This document shows positions 1-6,375 of a stretch of DNA of 15,145 bases, one piece after another; position 1 is the first letter of the stretch; every line of letters begins with the position of its first letter. Made by a program: the position numbers and the translations under genes. Source of the DNA: Pseudomonadota bacterium. GTDB lineage: Bacteria; Pseudomonadota; Gammaproteobacteria; Burkholderiales; Burkholderiaceae_B. Below the pieces are notes generated by a model. The model saw nothing but the letters and a program-made list of their open reading frames with translations. It was not told the DNA's origin and searched no databases. The stretch lies in the NCBI GenBank assembly GCA_023422555.1, contig JAFAGQ010000131.1, positions 1 through 15,145 of the forward strand, read 5' to 3'.

Positions 1-60
1 TGTATATTTAACTGAAACATTAGACCACAGCACAGATTACCAGATGCTTGCAGTTCGCGG

Positions 61-68
61 TGCGCTTT
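61..68 (-). promoter_or_regulatory. Ada-box-like octamer upstream of alkB
   Basis: The plus strand reads TGCGCTTT, which is AAAGCGCA on the minus strand, identical to the octamer known as the Ada box in the E. coli adaptive response. It lies 37 bp before the alkB ATG at 105 but in the opposite orientation to the gene, and the A-box half is imperfect (AAC instead of AAT at the six-base spacing). No convincing -35/-10 pair was found around it, so this is a suggestion only. Confidence 0.3.
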
Positions 69-104
69 TGTTTTTTCAAATATCAATTTACGCATGTCAA
101 TGTC

Positions 105-773
105 ATGAGTAGCCAGAGTCTTTTCCCTCCTGACACCCTGCCCTTGCCTGCTGACGCCACGATGGATCAGCAACTTGGGCCCGCAGCATGGGTTTTGCGT
201 CAATTCGCAAGCGAATATGACAATCGTATTCTGGATGCATTACGTCAGATTCGCAGGCAGTCTCCCTTCCGCCATATGGTGACACCCGGCGGTTATACCA
301 TGTCGGTCGCGCTGACCTGTTGCGGTAAGGTCGGCTGGACAGCGGATCGTCTAGGTTATCGATACGCCGCGATTGACCCTGAAACGGGAGAACCCTGGCC
401 AGACATGCCCGAACTGTTTCGAACACTGGCCGTGAGCGCGGCCAGCCGCTGTGGATTCGACAATTTCAACCCGGATTCGTGCCTGATCAATCGCTATGTG
501 CCGGGTTCAAAACTGAGTCTGCATCAGGACAAAGACGAGACCGATTTTTCCGCACCCATCGTGTCGGTCTCGCTGGGCATGCCTGCCATTTTTCAGTTCG
601 GCGGGCTAAAGCGCAGCGATAAAACGGAAAGAGTATCGCTCTTTCATGGCGATGTTGTGGTCTGGGGTGGGCCCGACAGGCTTAGATACCATGGCATTAT
701 GACGATCAAGGATCATCCGCACCCCATTCTGGGCTCAAACCGAATCAACCTGACTTTTCGCAAGACAGGCTAA
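105..773 (+). CDS. alkB: Alpha-ketoglutarate-dependent DNA/RNA dealkylase AlkB
   Basis: Fe(II)/2-oxoglutarate dioxygenase that repairs 1-methyladenine and 3-methylcytosine by oxidative demethylation, in the cytoplasm. From the ATG at 105 the protein has 222 residues; E. coli AlkB has 216. The iron ligands are visible as H140-x-D142 (in LHQDKDE) and H196 (in YHGI). The 2-oxoglutarate-binding arginines are R213 and R219 in the terminal RINLTFRKTG. The substrate-side block SPFRHMVTPGGYTMSV and the block APIVSVSLG-PAIFQFGGLKR match E. coli AlkB almost word for word from memory. The frame is open upstream to a TTG at 48, but those 19 extra residues have no counterpart in the family, so 105 is preferred; no clear ribosome binding site precedes either start. 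The gene stands alone and converges on the next gene with a 29-bp gap that shows no terminator. An Ada-box-like octamer lies upstream at 61-68. Confidence 0.96.
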   Translation: MSSQSLFPPDTLPLPADATMDQQLGPAAWVLRQFASEYDNRILDALRQIRRQSPFRHMVTPGGYTMSVALTCCGKVGWTADRLGYRYAAIDPETGEPWPDMPELFRTLAVSAASRCGFDNFNPDSCLINRYVPGSKLSLHQDKDETDFSAPIVSVSLGMPAIFQFGGLKRSDKTERVSLFHGDVVVWGGPDRLRYHGIMTIKDHPHPILGSNRINLTFRKTG

Positions 774-802
774 ACCGCCCATCCAGTCAGACTGCTTTTG
801 CG

Positions 803-1753
803 CTAGTCTACGGTCGCGCCGGAATCCTTGACTGCCTTGCCCCACTTCTGCACTTCGGTATGAATAAATTCCGCAGCCTGCTCTGTCGTCTGCGGCATAG
901 GTACTGCACCACGATCAGAGATAAATGCAGACAGTTTCGGTCCCTGCAATGCATTGACGATTTCGCTGTTCAGTTTCTGTACGATATCTGAAGGCGTATC
1001 CTTGGGCACGAACACCGTTGCCCAGCCTGTGGCTTCAAATCCGGGCACGGTTTCTGCAACTGTTGGAACATCCGGCAAATCCTTGAGTCTGGCGGCTGTC
1101 GTCACGCCCAGCCCGATGGCCTTCTTATCCTTGATATAAGGCAGCGCTGCCGTTACCGAATCCACCATGAGTGGCACCTGATTGCCGATAAAATCGGATT
1201 GTGCCGGACCACTGCCCTTGTAGGGAATATGGCGCAGCTTGATACCGGTAGCCGCCTGGAACATTTCAGCCGACAAATGCTGTGTGCCGCCTATGCCAGC
1301 ACTGGCATAGGCCAGTGATTCAGGTTGGGCTTTGGATTTATCGATGACATCCTTCAGCGACTGAATACCTGTCTGCGGATTCGACAAAAAAATGAGTGGT
1401 ACAGAGAAAACGCCCGAGACCGCTTTCAGATCTTTTTCCAGACTATAGCCGACATTCTTGTATAGCGTCTGATTGACGGCAGCGGCGCTGCCTCCGACAA
1501 CAATTGTGTAGCCATCCGGTTTTGCCCGAACTGCCTGCTGCATGCCGATATTGCTTCCTGCGCCGGCTTTGTTTTCTGTGATTACCGGTTTGCCCATGGT
1601 CTTGCCCAATTCATCAGCAAGGGCACGCGCAAAAATATCGGTCGCCTGCCCCGGCGGAAAGGGAATGATCATGACGATGGGCTTTTCCGGATAAGCCGCC
1701 ATGGCGCTGGCTGATGTCAATGCCAGAATGAGCGATAATGCCGTTTTCTTCAA
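803..1753 (-). CDS. Bug-family tripartite tricarboxylate transporter substrate-binding protein (downstream copy)
   Basis: Periplasmic solute receptor of the Bug/TctC family, which delivers carboxylates and related small molecules to TctA/TctB permeases. The 316 residues begin with a Sec signal peptide (KK, hydrophobic stretch, cleavage after AMA at about residue 19), then the family opening YPEKPI and the ligand loop PFPPGQATDIFAR (31-43). The block YASAGIGGTQH and the motif HIPYKGSGPA follow, as usual for Bug proteins. The start codon is TTG at 1753, preceded by GGGGAGAG at good spacing; the nearby ATG at 1770 is in another frame and stops at once. It is the last gene of the minus-strand block, 155 bp after the other Bug gene, and the gap contains two inverted repeats. 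The ligand cannot be read from sequence. The two Bug proteins differ widely, so they are not a recent duplication. Confidence 0.93.
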   Translation of the reverse strand: MKKTALSLILALTSASAMAAYPEKPIVMIIPFPPGQATDIFARALADELGKTMGKPVITENKAGAGSNIGMQQAVRAKPDGYTIVVGGSAAAVNQTLYKNVGYSLEKDLKAVSGVFSVPLIFLSNPQTGIQSLKDVIDKSKAQPESLAYASAGIGGTQHLSAEMFQAATGIKLRHIPYKGSGPAQSDFIGNQVPLMVDSVTAALPYIKDKKAIGLGVTTAARLKDLPDVPTVAETVPGFEATGWATVFVPKDTPSDIVQKLNSEIVNALQGPKLSAFISDRGAVPMPQTTEQAAEFIHTEVQKWGKAVKDSGATVD

Positions 1754-1822
1754 TGTTCTCTCCCCGTCATAAAAAATATGCCAATATCATATATGCAATA
1801 AGGAAACGAACGGCACACATAC

Positions 1823-1861
1823 GCCGCATTCCGGAAATTTACCCGGTAGCGCAAATGCGGC
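1823..1861 (-). promoter_or_regulatory. Nested inverted repeat in the leader of the downstream Bug gene
   Basis: Perfect 8-bp arms GCCGCATT (1823-1830) and AATGCGGC (1854-1861) enclose 23 nt. The loop itself contains CCGG at 1831-1834 and 1843-1846, which can pair as an inner stem. No T-run follows on the minus strand, so it is not a standard intrinsic terminator. It lies 70 bp before the TTG start at 1753. Confidence 0.45.
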
Positions 1862-1863
1862 GG

Positions 1864-1890
1864 CACTGCGTCAATAACGAACACGCAGTG
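1864..1890 (-). promoter_or_regulatory. Intercistronic hairpin after the upstream Bug gene
   Basis: Perfect 8-bp inverted repeat CACTGCGT (1864-1871) and ACGCAGTG (1883-1890) around an 11-nt loop. On the minus-strand transcript it begins 18 nt after the TGA at 1909-1911. There is no following U-tract. It could act as a 3' end stabiliser or a weak, factor-dependent termination site between the two Bug genes. Confidence 0.5.
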
Positions 1891-1908
1891 CCCACGCAGT
1901 AGCGAAAA

Positions 1909-2898
1909 TCAATTACCGCCTTTGATTCCTGCAGCGTCAATCACTTTCTTCCAGCGGGCAAGTTCTTCTGCCGTGTAAGCCCCCAGCTTCTCGGGCCCCA
2001 TGTACTCTGCATTCGCGCCCAATCCTTCCGCTTTCTTTTTATATTCCGGTGTGGCCATGATTTTTTGAATTGCTGTGTCAAGGCGTTCTACCACCTCTTT
2101 GGGCAAACCTTTAGGACCATACATGGCAAACCACGAGGACACCTGAAGATCTGGATAACCTGCAGCTTCTGCAGTAGGCACGTCGGGCAAAGAGGCCAGT
2201 GGCTCATTGCTTGTGACTACTAATGCTTTCAGTGCACCCGATTTGATATGGGGCAACAGCGGTGGCGGTGTTGTGATTGTCATGTCAACGACCCCGGCAA
2301 GCAGATCGGTGAGTGCAGGACCCGTACCCTTGTATGGCACATGCGTGGTCTTGATTCCAGCCATCTGATTCAGCTGTTCCGTGGCAACGTGTTGCAGCGC
2401 GCCCGTTCCGGACGAGGCGTAATTCAATTTTCCAGGATTGTCTTTGGCATATTGCACCAGCTCCTTCAGGCTATTGACCGGCAGATCTTTTTTCACGACC
2501 AGTACCTGAGGCGCTGATAACACATTTGCAATTGGTGTGAAATCTTTGACTGGATCCCACTGTACTTTTTCAATGCTGGGTGTAATGACCTGATAGCCGG
2601 AATACTGCAGCAGCAAATTGTAGCCATCCGGTTTCGAACGCAGAACCTGCTGTGCAGCAATACCGCCCGAAGCGCCAGGTTTGTTTTCCACGACGACAGG
2701 CTGACCCAGTTCCTTGCTTAATGGATCCGCGATCATGCGGGCCGCCAGATCCGTCGTGCCACCGGGTGCTGCCGATACGATCAGGGAGATGGGCCGCTGC
2801 GGATAGCCGCTACCCTCCGCTGCATGGCTGACAGCTGCCGCGCCCATGGCGCTCAGCGTGATAGTGATGAGTGATAACTTGAATAGTTGCTGTTTCAT
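1909..2898 (-). CDS. Bug-family tripartite tricarboxylate transporter substrate-binding protein (upstream copy)
   Basis: Second periplasmic solute receptor of the Bug/TctC family, 329 residues. A signal peptide ends at about SHA (residue 26). The family opening GYPQRPISLIVSAAPGGTTDLAARM follows at 31-54, with the characteristic glycine-rich ligand loop. Later blocks are YASSGTGALQH, HVPYKGTGPA and SLPDVPTAEAAGYPDL, all typical of Bug proteins. The ATG at 2898 is preceded by GGAGAC at good spacing, after a run of nine A on the coding strand. The gene is third from last in the minus block, between the HMG-CoA-lyase-family gene and the other Bug gene. That position suggests the captured ligand is the acid processed by the CoA-transferase and lyase. 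No TctA or TctB membrane subunit lies in the window, so it must use a permease coded elsewhere. Confidence 0.94.
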   Translation of the reverse strand: MKQQLFKLSLITITLSAMGAAAVSHAAEGSGYPQRPISLIVSAAPGGTTDLAARMIADPLSKELGQPVVVENKPGASGGIAAQQVLRSKPDGYNLLLQYSGYQVITPSIEKVQWDPVKDFTPIANVLSAPQVLVVKKDLPVNSLKELVQYAKDNPGKLNYASSGTGALQHVATEQLNQMAGIKTTHVPYKGTGPALTDLLAGVVDMTITTPPPLLPHIKSGALKALVVTSNEPLASLPDVPTAEAAGYPDLQVSSWFAMYGPKGLPKEVVERLDTAIQKIMATPEYKKKAEGLGANAEYMGPEKLGAYTAEELARWKKVIDAAGIKGGN

Positions 2899-2927
2899 AT
2901 TGTCTCCGTTTTTTTTTCAATATGGAT

Positions 2928-2945
2928 ATCTGAGTCTTCTCAGAT
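2928..2945 (-). promoter_or_regulatory. Hairpin in the leader of the upstream Bug gene
   Basis: Perfect 7-bp inverted repeat ATCTGAG (2928-2934) and CTCAGAT (2939-2945) with a four-base loop, 29 bp before the ATG at 2898. Between it and the start codon lies an uninterrupted run of nine T on the plus strand (2909-2917), read as A9 on the transcript just before the ribosome binding site. The A-rich spacer probably keeps the start region unpaired. Confidence 0.5.
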
Positions 2946-2994
2946 GCAGTTTCGGGGATGGGCTACGCTAAAGATGAAATGTTATGTAGATGGA

Positions 2995-3027
2995 TGCGGA
3001 CCCGCAGTAGGTGGGTTCGAATCCGCA
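2995..3027 (-). promoter_or_regulatory. Bulged hairpin just after the HMG-CoA-lyase-family gene
   Basis: On the minus transcript, TGCGG (3027-3023) pairs with CCGCA (2999-2995), and ACCC (3016-3013) pairs with GGGT (3003-3000). The result is a nine-pair stem with a six-base bulge on one side and a nine-base loop. It starts five bases after the stop codon at 3032-3034. No U-tract follows, so it may protect the 3' end or attenuate rather than terminate. Confidence 0.35.
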
Positions 3028-3031
3028 GGCC

Positions 3032-3970
3032 TTACTGTTGTTGCTGCAAATCACGCACGTAATCGGGAACGGGATGCAGAGACGTCCGGGTGCCGGCAGC
3101 CAATGTCTGACTATTCACGGGATGACCGATAAGTGCAGGCAGATCCCTGCTGATATCCATAATGGCGGACAAATCCACACCCGTGTCATGACCCATCAAT
3201 TGCAGCATATGAATAAGATCCTCGGTACTGACATTGCCAGACGCGCCAGGTGCATAAGGACAACCACCGAGTCCGCCGAGTGAACTGTCAAATCTCACAA
3301 CACCAGATTCCAATGCTGCGATGGTGTTGGCCAATGCCATGCCGCGCGTGTTATGAAAATGTGCAGTCACTTCAAGATCACCGAAGCGCTGCAGTACTGC
3401 GTTGAAAATGTCTGCCGTCTGAGTAGGATAAGCCATGCCAGTGGTATCGCACAGTGTGATGCCGTGAACACCCAGCTGTGCAAATCGGTCTATCCACTGC
3501 AGTACATCCGTCAGGTCGATATCGCCCTGCATCGGACAGCCAAACACAGTAGACAGGGAAACGTTGATGGCCACCTTTGTACTTTTGACTTCGGCAATGA
3601 CGGCCGCCAGTTGTGCAAACGAGCGCTCGCGACTCATCCGTAAATTCGACAGATTATGCGTTTCGCTGACTGACATCACCAGATTGATTTCGTCCACACC
3701 ACAGCTCATGGCTCGCTCTGCACCTCGCAGATTGGGCACCAGCACGGTATAAATCACATTTGGATTGCGTACGATCTGATGCATCACTGCTTCTGCATCT
3801 TTCAGCGCCGGAATCGCCTTGGGTGAAGTAAATGAGGTGACTTCTATCTTTGCATAACCGCATTCGCCCAGACGATTCACAATTGCAATCTTGTCTTCGG
3901 TACTGATAAATTGTGATTCGTTCTGAAAGCCATCGCGCGGCGCAACTTCCTGGATAAACAGTTTTGTCAT
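3032..3970 (-). CDS. Hydroxymethylglutaryl-CoA lyase-family enzyme (HMG-CoA or citramalyl-CoA lyase)
   Basis: Metal-dependent aldol-type lyase with a TIM-barrel (HMGL-like/DRE) fold. It cleaves 3-hydroxy-3-methylglutaryl-CoA to acetyl-CoA and acetoacetate, or in related enzymes citramalyl-CoA to acetyl-CoA and pyruvate. The 312 residues keep every catalytic residue at a constant offset of 29 from human HMGCL: R12, D13 (metal), E43, D175, H204 and H206 (metal), C237 in the GLGGCPYAPGASGN signature loop, and N246 (metal). Length and motifs indicate a complete enzyme. The ATG at 3970 has a weak GGAA ribosome binding site. It follows the CoA-transferase gene by 102 bp on the same strand. No leucine-degradation partners (isovaleryl-CoA dehydrogenase, methylcrotonyl-CoA carboxylase) are nearby, so the acyl-CoA substrate probably comes from the adjacent CoA-transferase. 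The exact substrate is open. Confidence 0.92.
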   Translation of the reverse strand: MTKLFIQEVAPRDGFQNESQFISTEDKIAIVNRLGECGYAKIEVTSFTSPKAIPALKDAEAVMHQIVRNPNVIYTVLVPNLRGAERAMSCGVDEINLVMSVSETHNLSNLRMSRERSFAQLAAVIAEVKSTKVAINVSLSTVFGCPMQGDIDLTDVLQWIDRFAQLGVHGITLCDTTGMAYPTQTADIFNAVLQRFGDLEVTAHFHNTRGMALANTIAALESGVVRFDSSLGGLGGCPYAPGASGNVSTEDLIHMLQLMGHDTGVDLSAIMDISRDLPALIGHPVNSQTLAAGTRTSLHPVPDYVRDLQQQQ

Positions 3971-4072
3971 GATGTGTTCCGTGTTCGGTCCAGGCGGCGT
4001 CCATTCAATGACAACCGCCAGATAACAGTCTTGATATGTCGATAATGCTTGTGCAGCTTAGTGATGCAACAG

Positions 4073-5263
4073 CTAAATAATGCCGCGCGCTTTCCAGTCC
4101 TCACGAGTTGCGGCGTCCACACCAAGTCGGTCAAGAATTTCCTGTGTATCCTGTCCCAGGGTGGGCGCACGGCGATGCACGCCACCAGGGGTATCGCTCA
4201 ATTTCGGGACAATGCCAGGCAATGTAACGGGCGTTCCGTCTTCAAGTTCACCCTGAATCAGCATCTCGCGCGCACGATAATGCGGATCCTGTGCGATATC
4301 TGCGGCGTCATAAACACGACCACCGGGAATACGATGGGCATGCAGTTGTTCCAGCACCTGTTCAAGCGTGTGCTGTGCAGTCCACTGCCCTATGACACTA
4401 TCGATATACTCCGCCTGTTTCGATCTGCCATCGTTATATTGGAATGCAGGATCGTTGCCGATGTCATCGCGCCCGATCAGTGACATCAGGCGCTTGAATA
4501 TGCTGTCGCCATTGCCGGCAATCAAGGCATATTTATCGTCGGCACAGCGGTAGGCGTTACTTGGCGTGATGCCCGGCAGACTGCTGCCCGCGGGCTGACG
4601 GACTTCTCCAAAAACAGAATATTCTGCAATGGTACTTTCCATCATGTTGAAGACAGACTCGTACAGTGCCACATCAATGACCTGTCCCTCACCTGCGAAC
4701 TGGTCACGATGGCGCAGGGCCAGCAATACACCAATGACGCCATGCAATGCAGACAGGGAATCACCAATAGAGATGCCGACCCGCACCGGTGGTCTGTCAG
4801 GCTCACCACTTAGATGACGCAGGCCACCCATTGCCTCGCCTACCACGCCAAAACCCGGCAGGTCTTTGTATGGACCAGTCTGACCATAGCCGGACACGCG
4901 CAGCATGATCAATTTGGGATTGATTTTTTTCAATACATCAAACCCCAGATTCCATTTCTCCAAGGTGCCTGGTCGGAAATTTTCAACGATCACGTCAATG
5001 TCTGCCACAAGGCGGCGAATCAGTTCCTGCCCTTCCGGTTCGTGAAGGCTGAGCGTGACCGACTTCTTGTTGCGAGACTGGGAAGCCCACCAGACTGAAG
5101 TCCCTTCATGCAACAGCCGCCATTTCCTGAGCGGATCGCCGGCACCCGGCGGTTCTATTTTGATGACTTCCGCGCCAAATTCCGCCAGCATTTTGGTTGC
5201 AAAAGGACCGGCAATCAACTGGCCCAATTCCAGAACTTTGATTCCATCGAGTGGTTTAGACAT
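4073..5263 (-). CDS. Class III CoA-transferase (CaiB/BaiF family)
   Basis: Cytoplasmic class III CoA-transferase, moving CoA from a donor such as succinyl-CoA to a free carboxylic acid. The 396-residue length is normal for the family. The N-terminal block GIKVLELGQLIAGPFATKMLAEFGAEVIKIEPP is diagnostic. SRNKKSVTLSL (63-73) and VENFRPGTLEKWNLG (93-107) follow. The catalytic aspartate is D168 in GISIGDSLSALHG, matching D169 of formyl-CoA transferase. The HRIPGGRVYDAADIAQDPHYRAREM block near the C-terminus is also typical. The ATG at 5263 has CAGGT about 9 nt upstream. With the HMG-CoA-lyase-family gene it makes a plausible two-step route, CoA activation then C-C cleavage; candidate substrates are 3-hydroxy-3-methylglutarate, citramalate or a related branched acid. 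Human SUGCT, a member of the same family, is known to act on such acids. A LysR-type dyad and a possible promoter precede the gene. Confidence 0.93.
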   Translation of the reverse strand: MSKPLDGIKVLELGQLIAGPFATKMLAEFGAEVIKIEPPGAGDPLRKWRLLHEGTSVWWASQSRNKKSVTLSLHEPEGQELIRRLVADIDVIVENFRPGTLEKWNLGFDVLKKINPKLIMLRVSGYGQTGPYKDLPGFGVVGEAMGGLRHLSGEPDRPPVRVGISIGDSLSALHGVIGVLLALRHRDQFAGEGQVIDVALYESVFNMMESTIAEYSVFGEVRQPAGSSLPGITPSNAYRCADDKYALIAGNGDSIFKRLMSLIGRDDIGNDPAFQYNDGRSKQAEYIDSVIGQWTAQHTLEQVLEQLHAHRIPGGRVYDAADIAQDPHYRAREMLIQGELEDGTPVTLPGIVPKLSDTPGGVHRRAPTLGQDTQEILDRLGVDAATREDWKARGII

Positions 5264-5330
5264 AACATGACCTGCTTGTTCAAACTGATTGCGTCATGAT
5301 GAACAAACTTCAGTCATTTGAAAATTGTTT

Positions 5331-5360
5331 ATTTTTTCAGGACCCTTTCCATATTTTCAA
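5331..5360 (-). promoter_or_regulatory. Possible sigma70 promoter before the CoA-transferase gene
   Basis: On the minus strand TTGAAA (5360-5355) and AAAAAT (5336-5331) are separated by 18 bp, matching the -35 and -10 consensus at five and four of six positions. It lies in the 194-bp gap between the LysR gene and the CoA-transferase, allowing the four catabolic genes to be expressed apart from the regulators. Confidence 0.35.
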
Positions 5361-5362
5361 GG
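5344..5362. promoter_or_regulatory. LysR-type T-N11-A dyad
   Basis: CCTT (5344-5347), 11 bases, then AAGG (5359-5362): a perfect interrupted dyad that fits the T-N11-A rule for LysR-family binding sites. It overlaps the possible -35 element and lies 81 bp upstream of the CoA-transferase start. A wider inverted pair TTGAAAA/TTTTCAA (5318-5324 and 5354-5360) surrounds the promoter spacer. The natural candidate to bind here is the LysR protein coded immediately upstream. Confidence 0.5.
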
Positions 5363-5457
5363 CTCCTTTTTCTCCACAGAGGTGGGATTGCAGGCAAGAA
5401 ACAGTTGCTGAAGGTTGCCTTGCTCTGCAGAAGATCCCTCTGCTCTACCCCTATATA

Positions 5458-6375
5458 TCAGGAGCGATGCGCTTCTTTCAGAAAATCCAGCAGCCGCTGC
5501 GCATCCGGTTTCAAATCAACGGAATTGCGCACGCCAACATAGAGTGTGCGCTGACTCCAGTCGTCGTCCAGCGGCAAAGCCTGCAATCCTTTGCCGAGGA
5601 TTTCAGGGCGCACCGACTCAAGCGGCAAAAGGCCAACGCCCAGACCTGCTTCAATCATTCGACAGATCGCATCGAAGCTGCTGACCTGTACTCTGAGCCT
5701 GAGTGGTTTACCGGTTGCCAGTGCTGCATCCTGCATGCGTACCTGCAGGGAACTGCCATCGGCCAGCCCCACAAAATCATTATCCAGCACATCTTCAAAG
5801 CGAATTGTCTTGTGGCGCCCCAACGGATGACCGCGAGGAACCAATACCACAAGCTGGTCATGACGATAGAAATATTTTTCAATCTGCCCGCTGGGAATAT
5901 TGTCAGCAAAAATTCCGATATCGATGCGCTCCTGGGTGAGCGCCGTAATGATCTCGTGACTCAGCTTTTCGTCAAGGCTAAGTCTGATCCCGGGATGCGT
6001 GCGCGAGAACGCTGCCAGATCACCGGGTAGAAACTGGATCACAGAAGAGGTATTTGCCCATATGCGTACCTGACCACGCAAGCCTGCCGAATAGGCAGTC
6101 ATGTCCGATGTCAAACGTGATACGGCAGCGATTACCAGCTGGGCATGCTCAACCAGCGCGTGGCCGGCAGAGGTCAGCTCAAGTCCTCGGGCACGACGGT
6201 AGAAGAGCTCACATCCAATCTGCTTTTCCAGTTCCGATATTCGTTTGCTGAGCGCAGACAGAGTCATATGTGCGTCGTCCGCCGCTCTCGTCAGATTAAG
6301 ATAGCGCGCGGCGAGCAGAAACAGTCGCAGTGTATAGGGATCGAAACGCGAGAAATTAACCGGTTCAGAACTCAT
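5458..6375 (-). CDS. LysR-family transcriptional regulator
   Basis: Cytoplasmic DNA-binding regulator of 305 residues, the usual LysR length. The N-terminal winged helix-turn-helix (about 13-72) reads as a standard LysR domain, with LTRAADDAHMTLSALSKRISELEKQIGCELFYR and the end-of-domain LTSAGHALVEHA. A linker helix and a periplasmic-binding-protein-like effector domain (about 95-300) follow, including the typical GVGLLPLE block. The ATG at 6375 overlaps the end of the XRE regulator gene by 11 bp, so the two are probably translated in a coupled way; no strong ribosome binding site is seen. It lies upstream of, and in the same direction as, the CoA-transferase, lyase and Bug genes, unlike the commoner divergent layout. 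It probably controls them in response to their substrate or its CoA ester. The inducer is unknown. Confidence 0.94.
   Translation of the reverse strand: MSSEPVNFSRFDPYTLRLFLLAARYLNLTRAADDAHMTLSALSKRISELEKQIGCELFYRRARGLELTSAGHALVEHAQLVIAAVSRLTSDMTAYSAGLRGQVRIWANTSSVIQFLPGDLAAFSRTHPGIRLSLDEKLSHEIITALTQERIDIGIFADNIPSGQIEKYFYRHDQLVVLVPRGHPLGRHKTIRFEDVLDNDFVGLADGSSLQVRMQDAALATGKPLRLRVQVSSFDAICRMIEAGLGVGLLPLESVRPEILGKGLQALPLDDDWSQRTLYVGVRNSVDLKPDAQRLLDFLKEAHRS

Noticed and set aside
48..104. A 19-residue extension of AlkB from a TTG at 48.
   Set aside because: No counterpart in AlkB proteins; the ATG at 105 gives the family length.
774..802. Search for a terminator between the convergent alkB and Bug genes.
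   Set aside because: The 29-bp gap holds no inverted repeat with a T-run, so none is annotated.
3012..3026. GGGTTCGAATCC resembles the T-arm of a tRNA.
   Set aside because: Only two of five T-stem pairs can form and no acceptor, D or anticodon arm is found on either side. It is at best a chance match or a decayed fragment; the hairpin reading at 2995-3027 explains it better.
5296..6030. A 244-codon open frame on the plus strand opposite the LysR gene.
   Set aside because: No recognisable domain, no ribosome binding site, and it mirrors the codon structure of the well-supported LysR gene. It is a shadow frame, as are the long antisense frames over the lyase-like (12768-13466) and DMT (9197-9751) genes.
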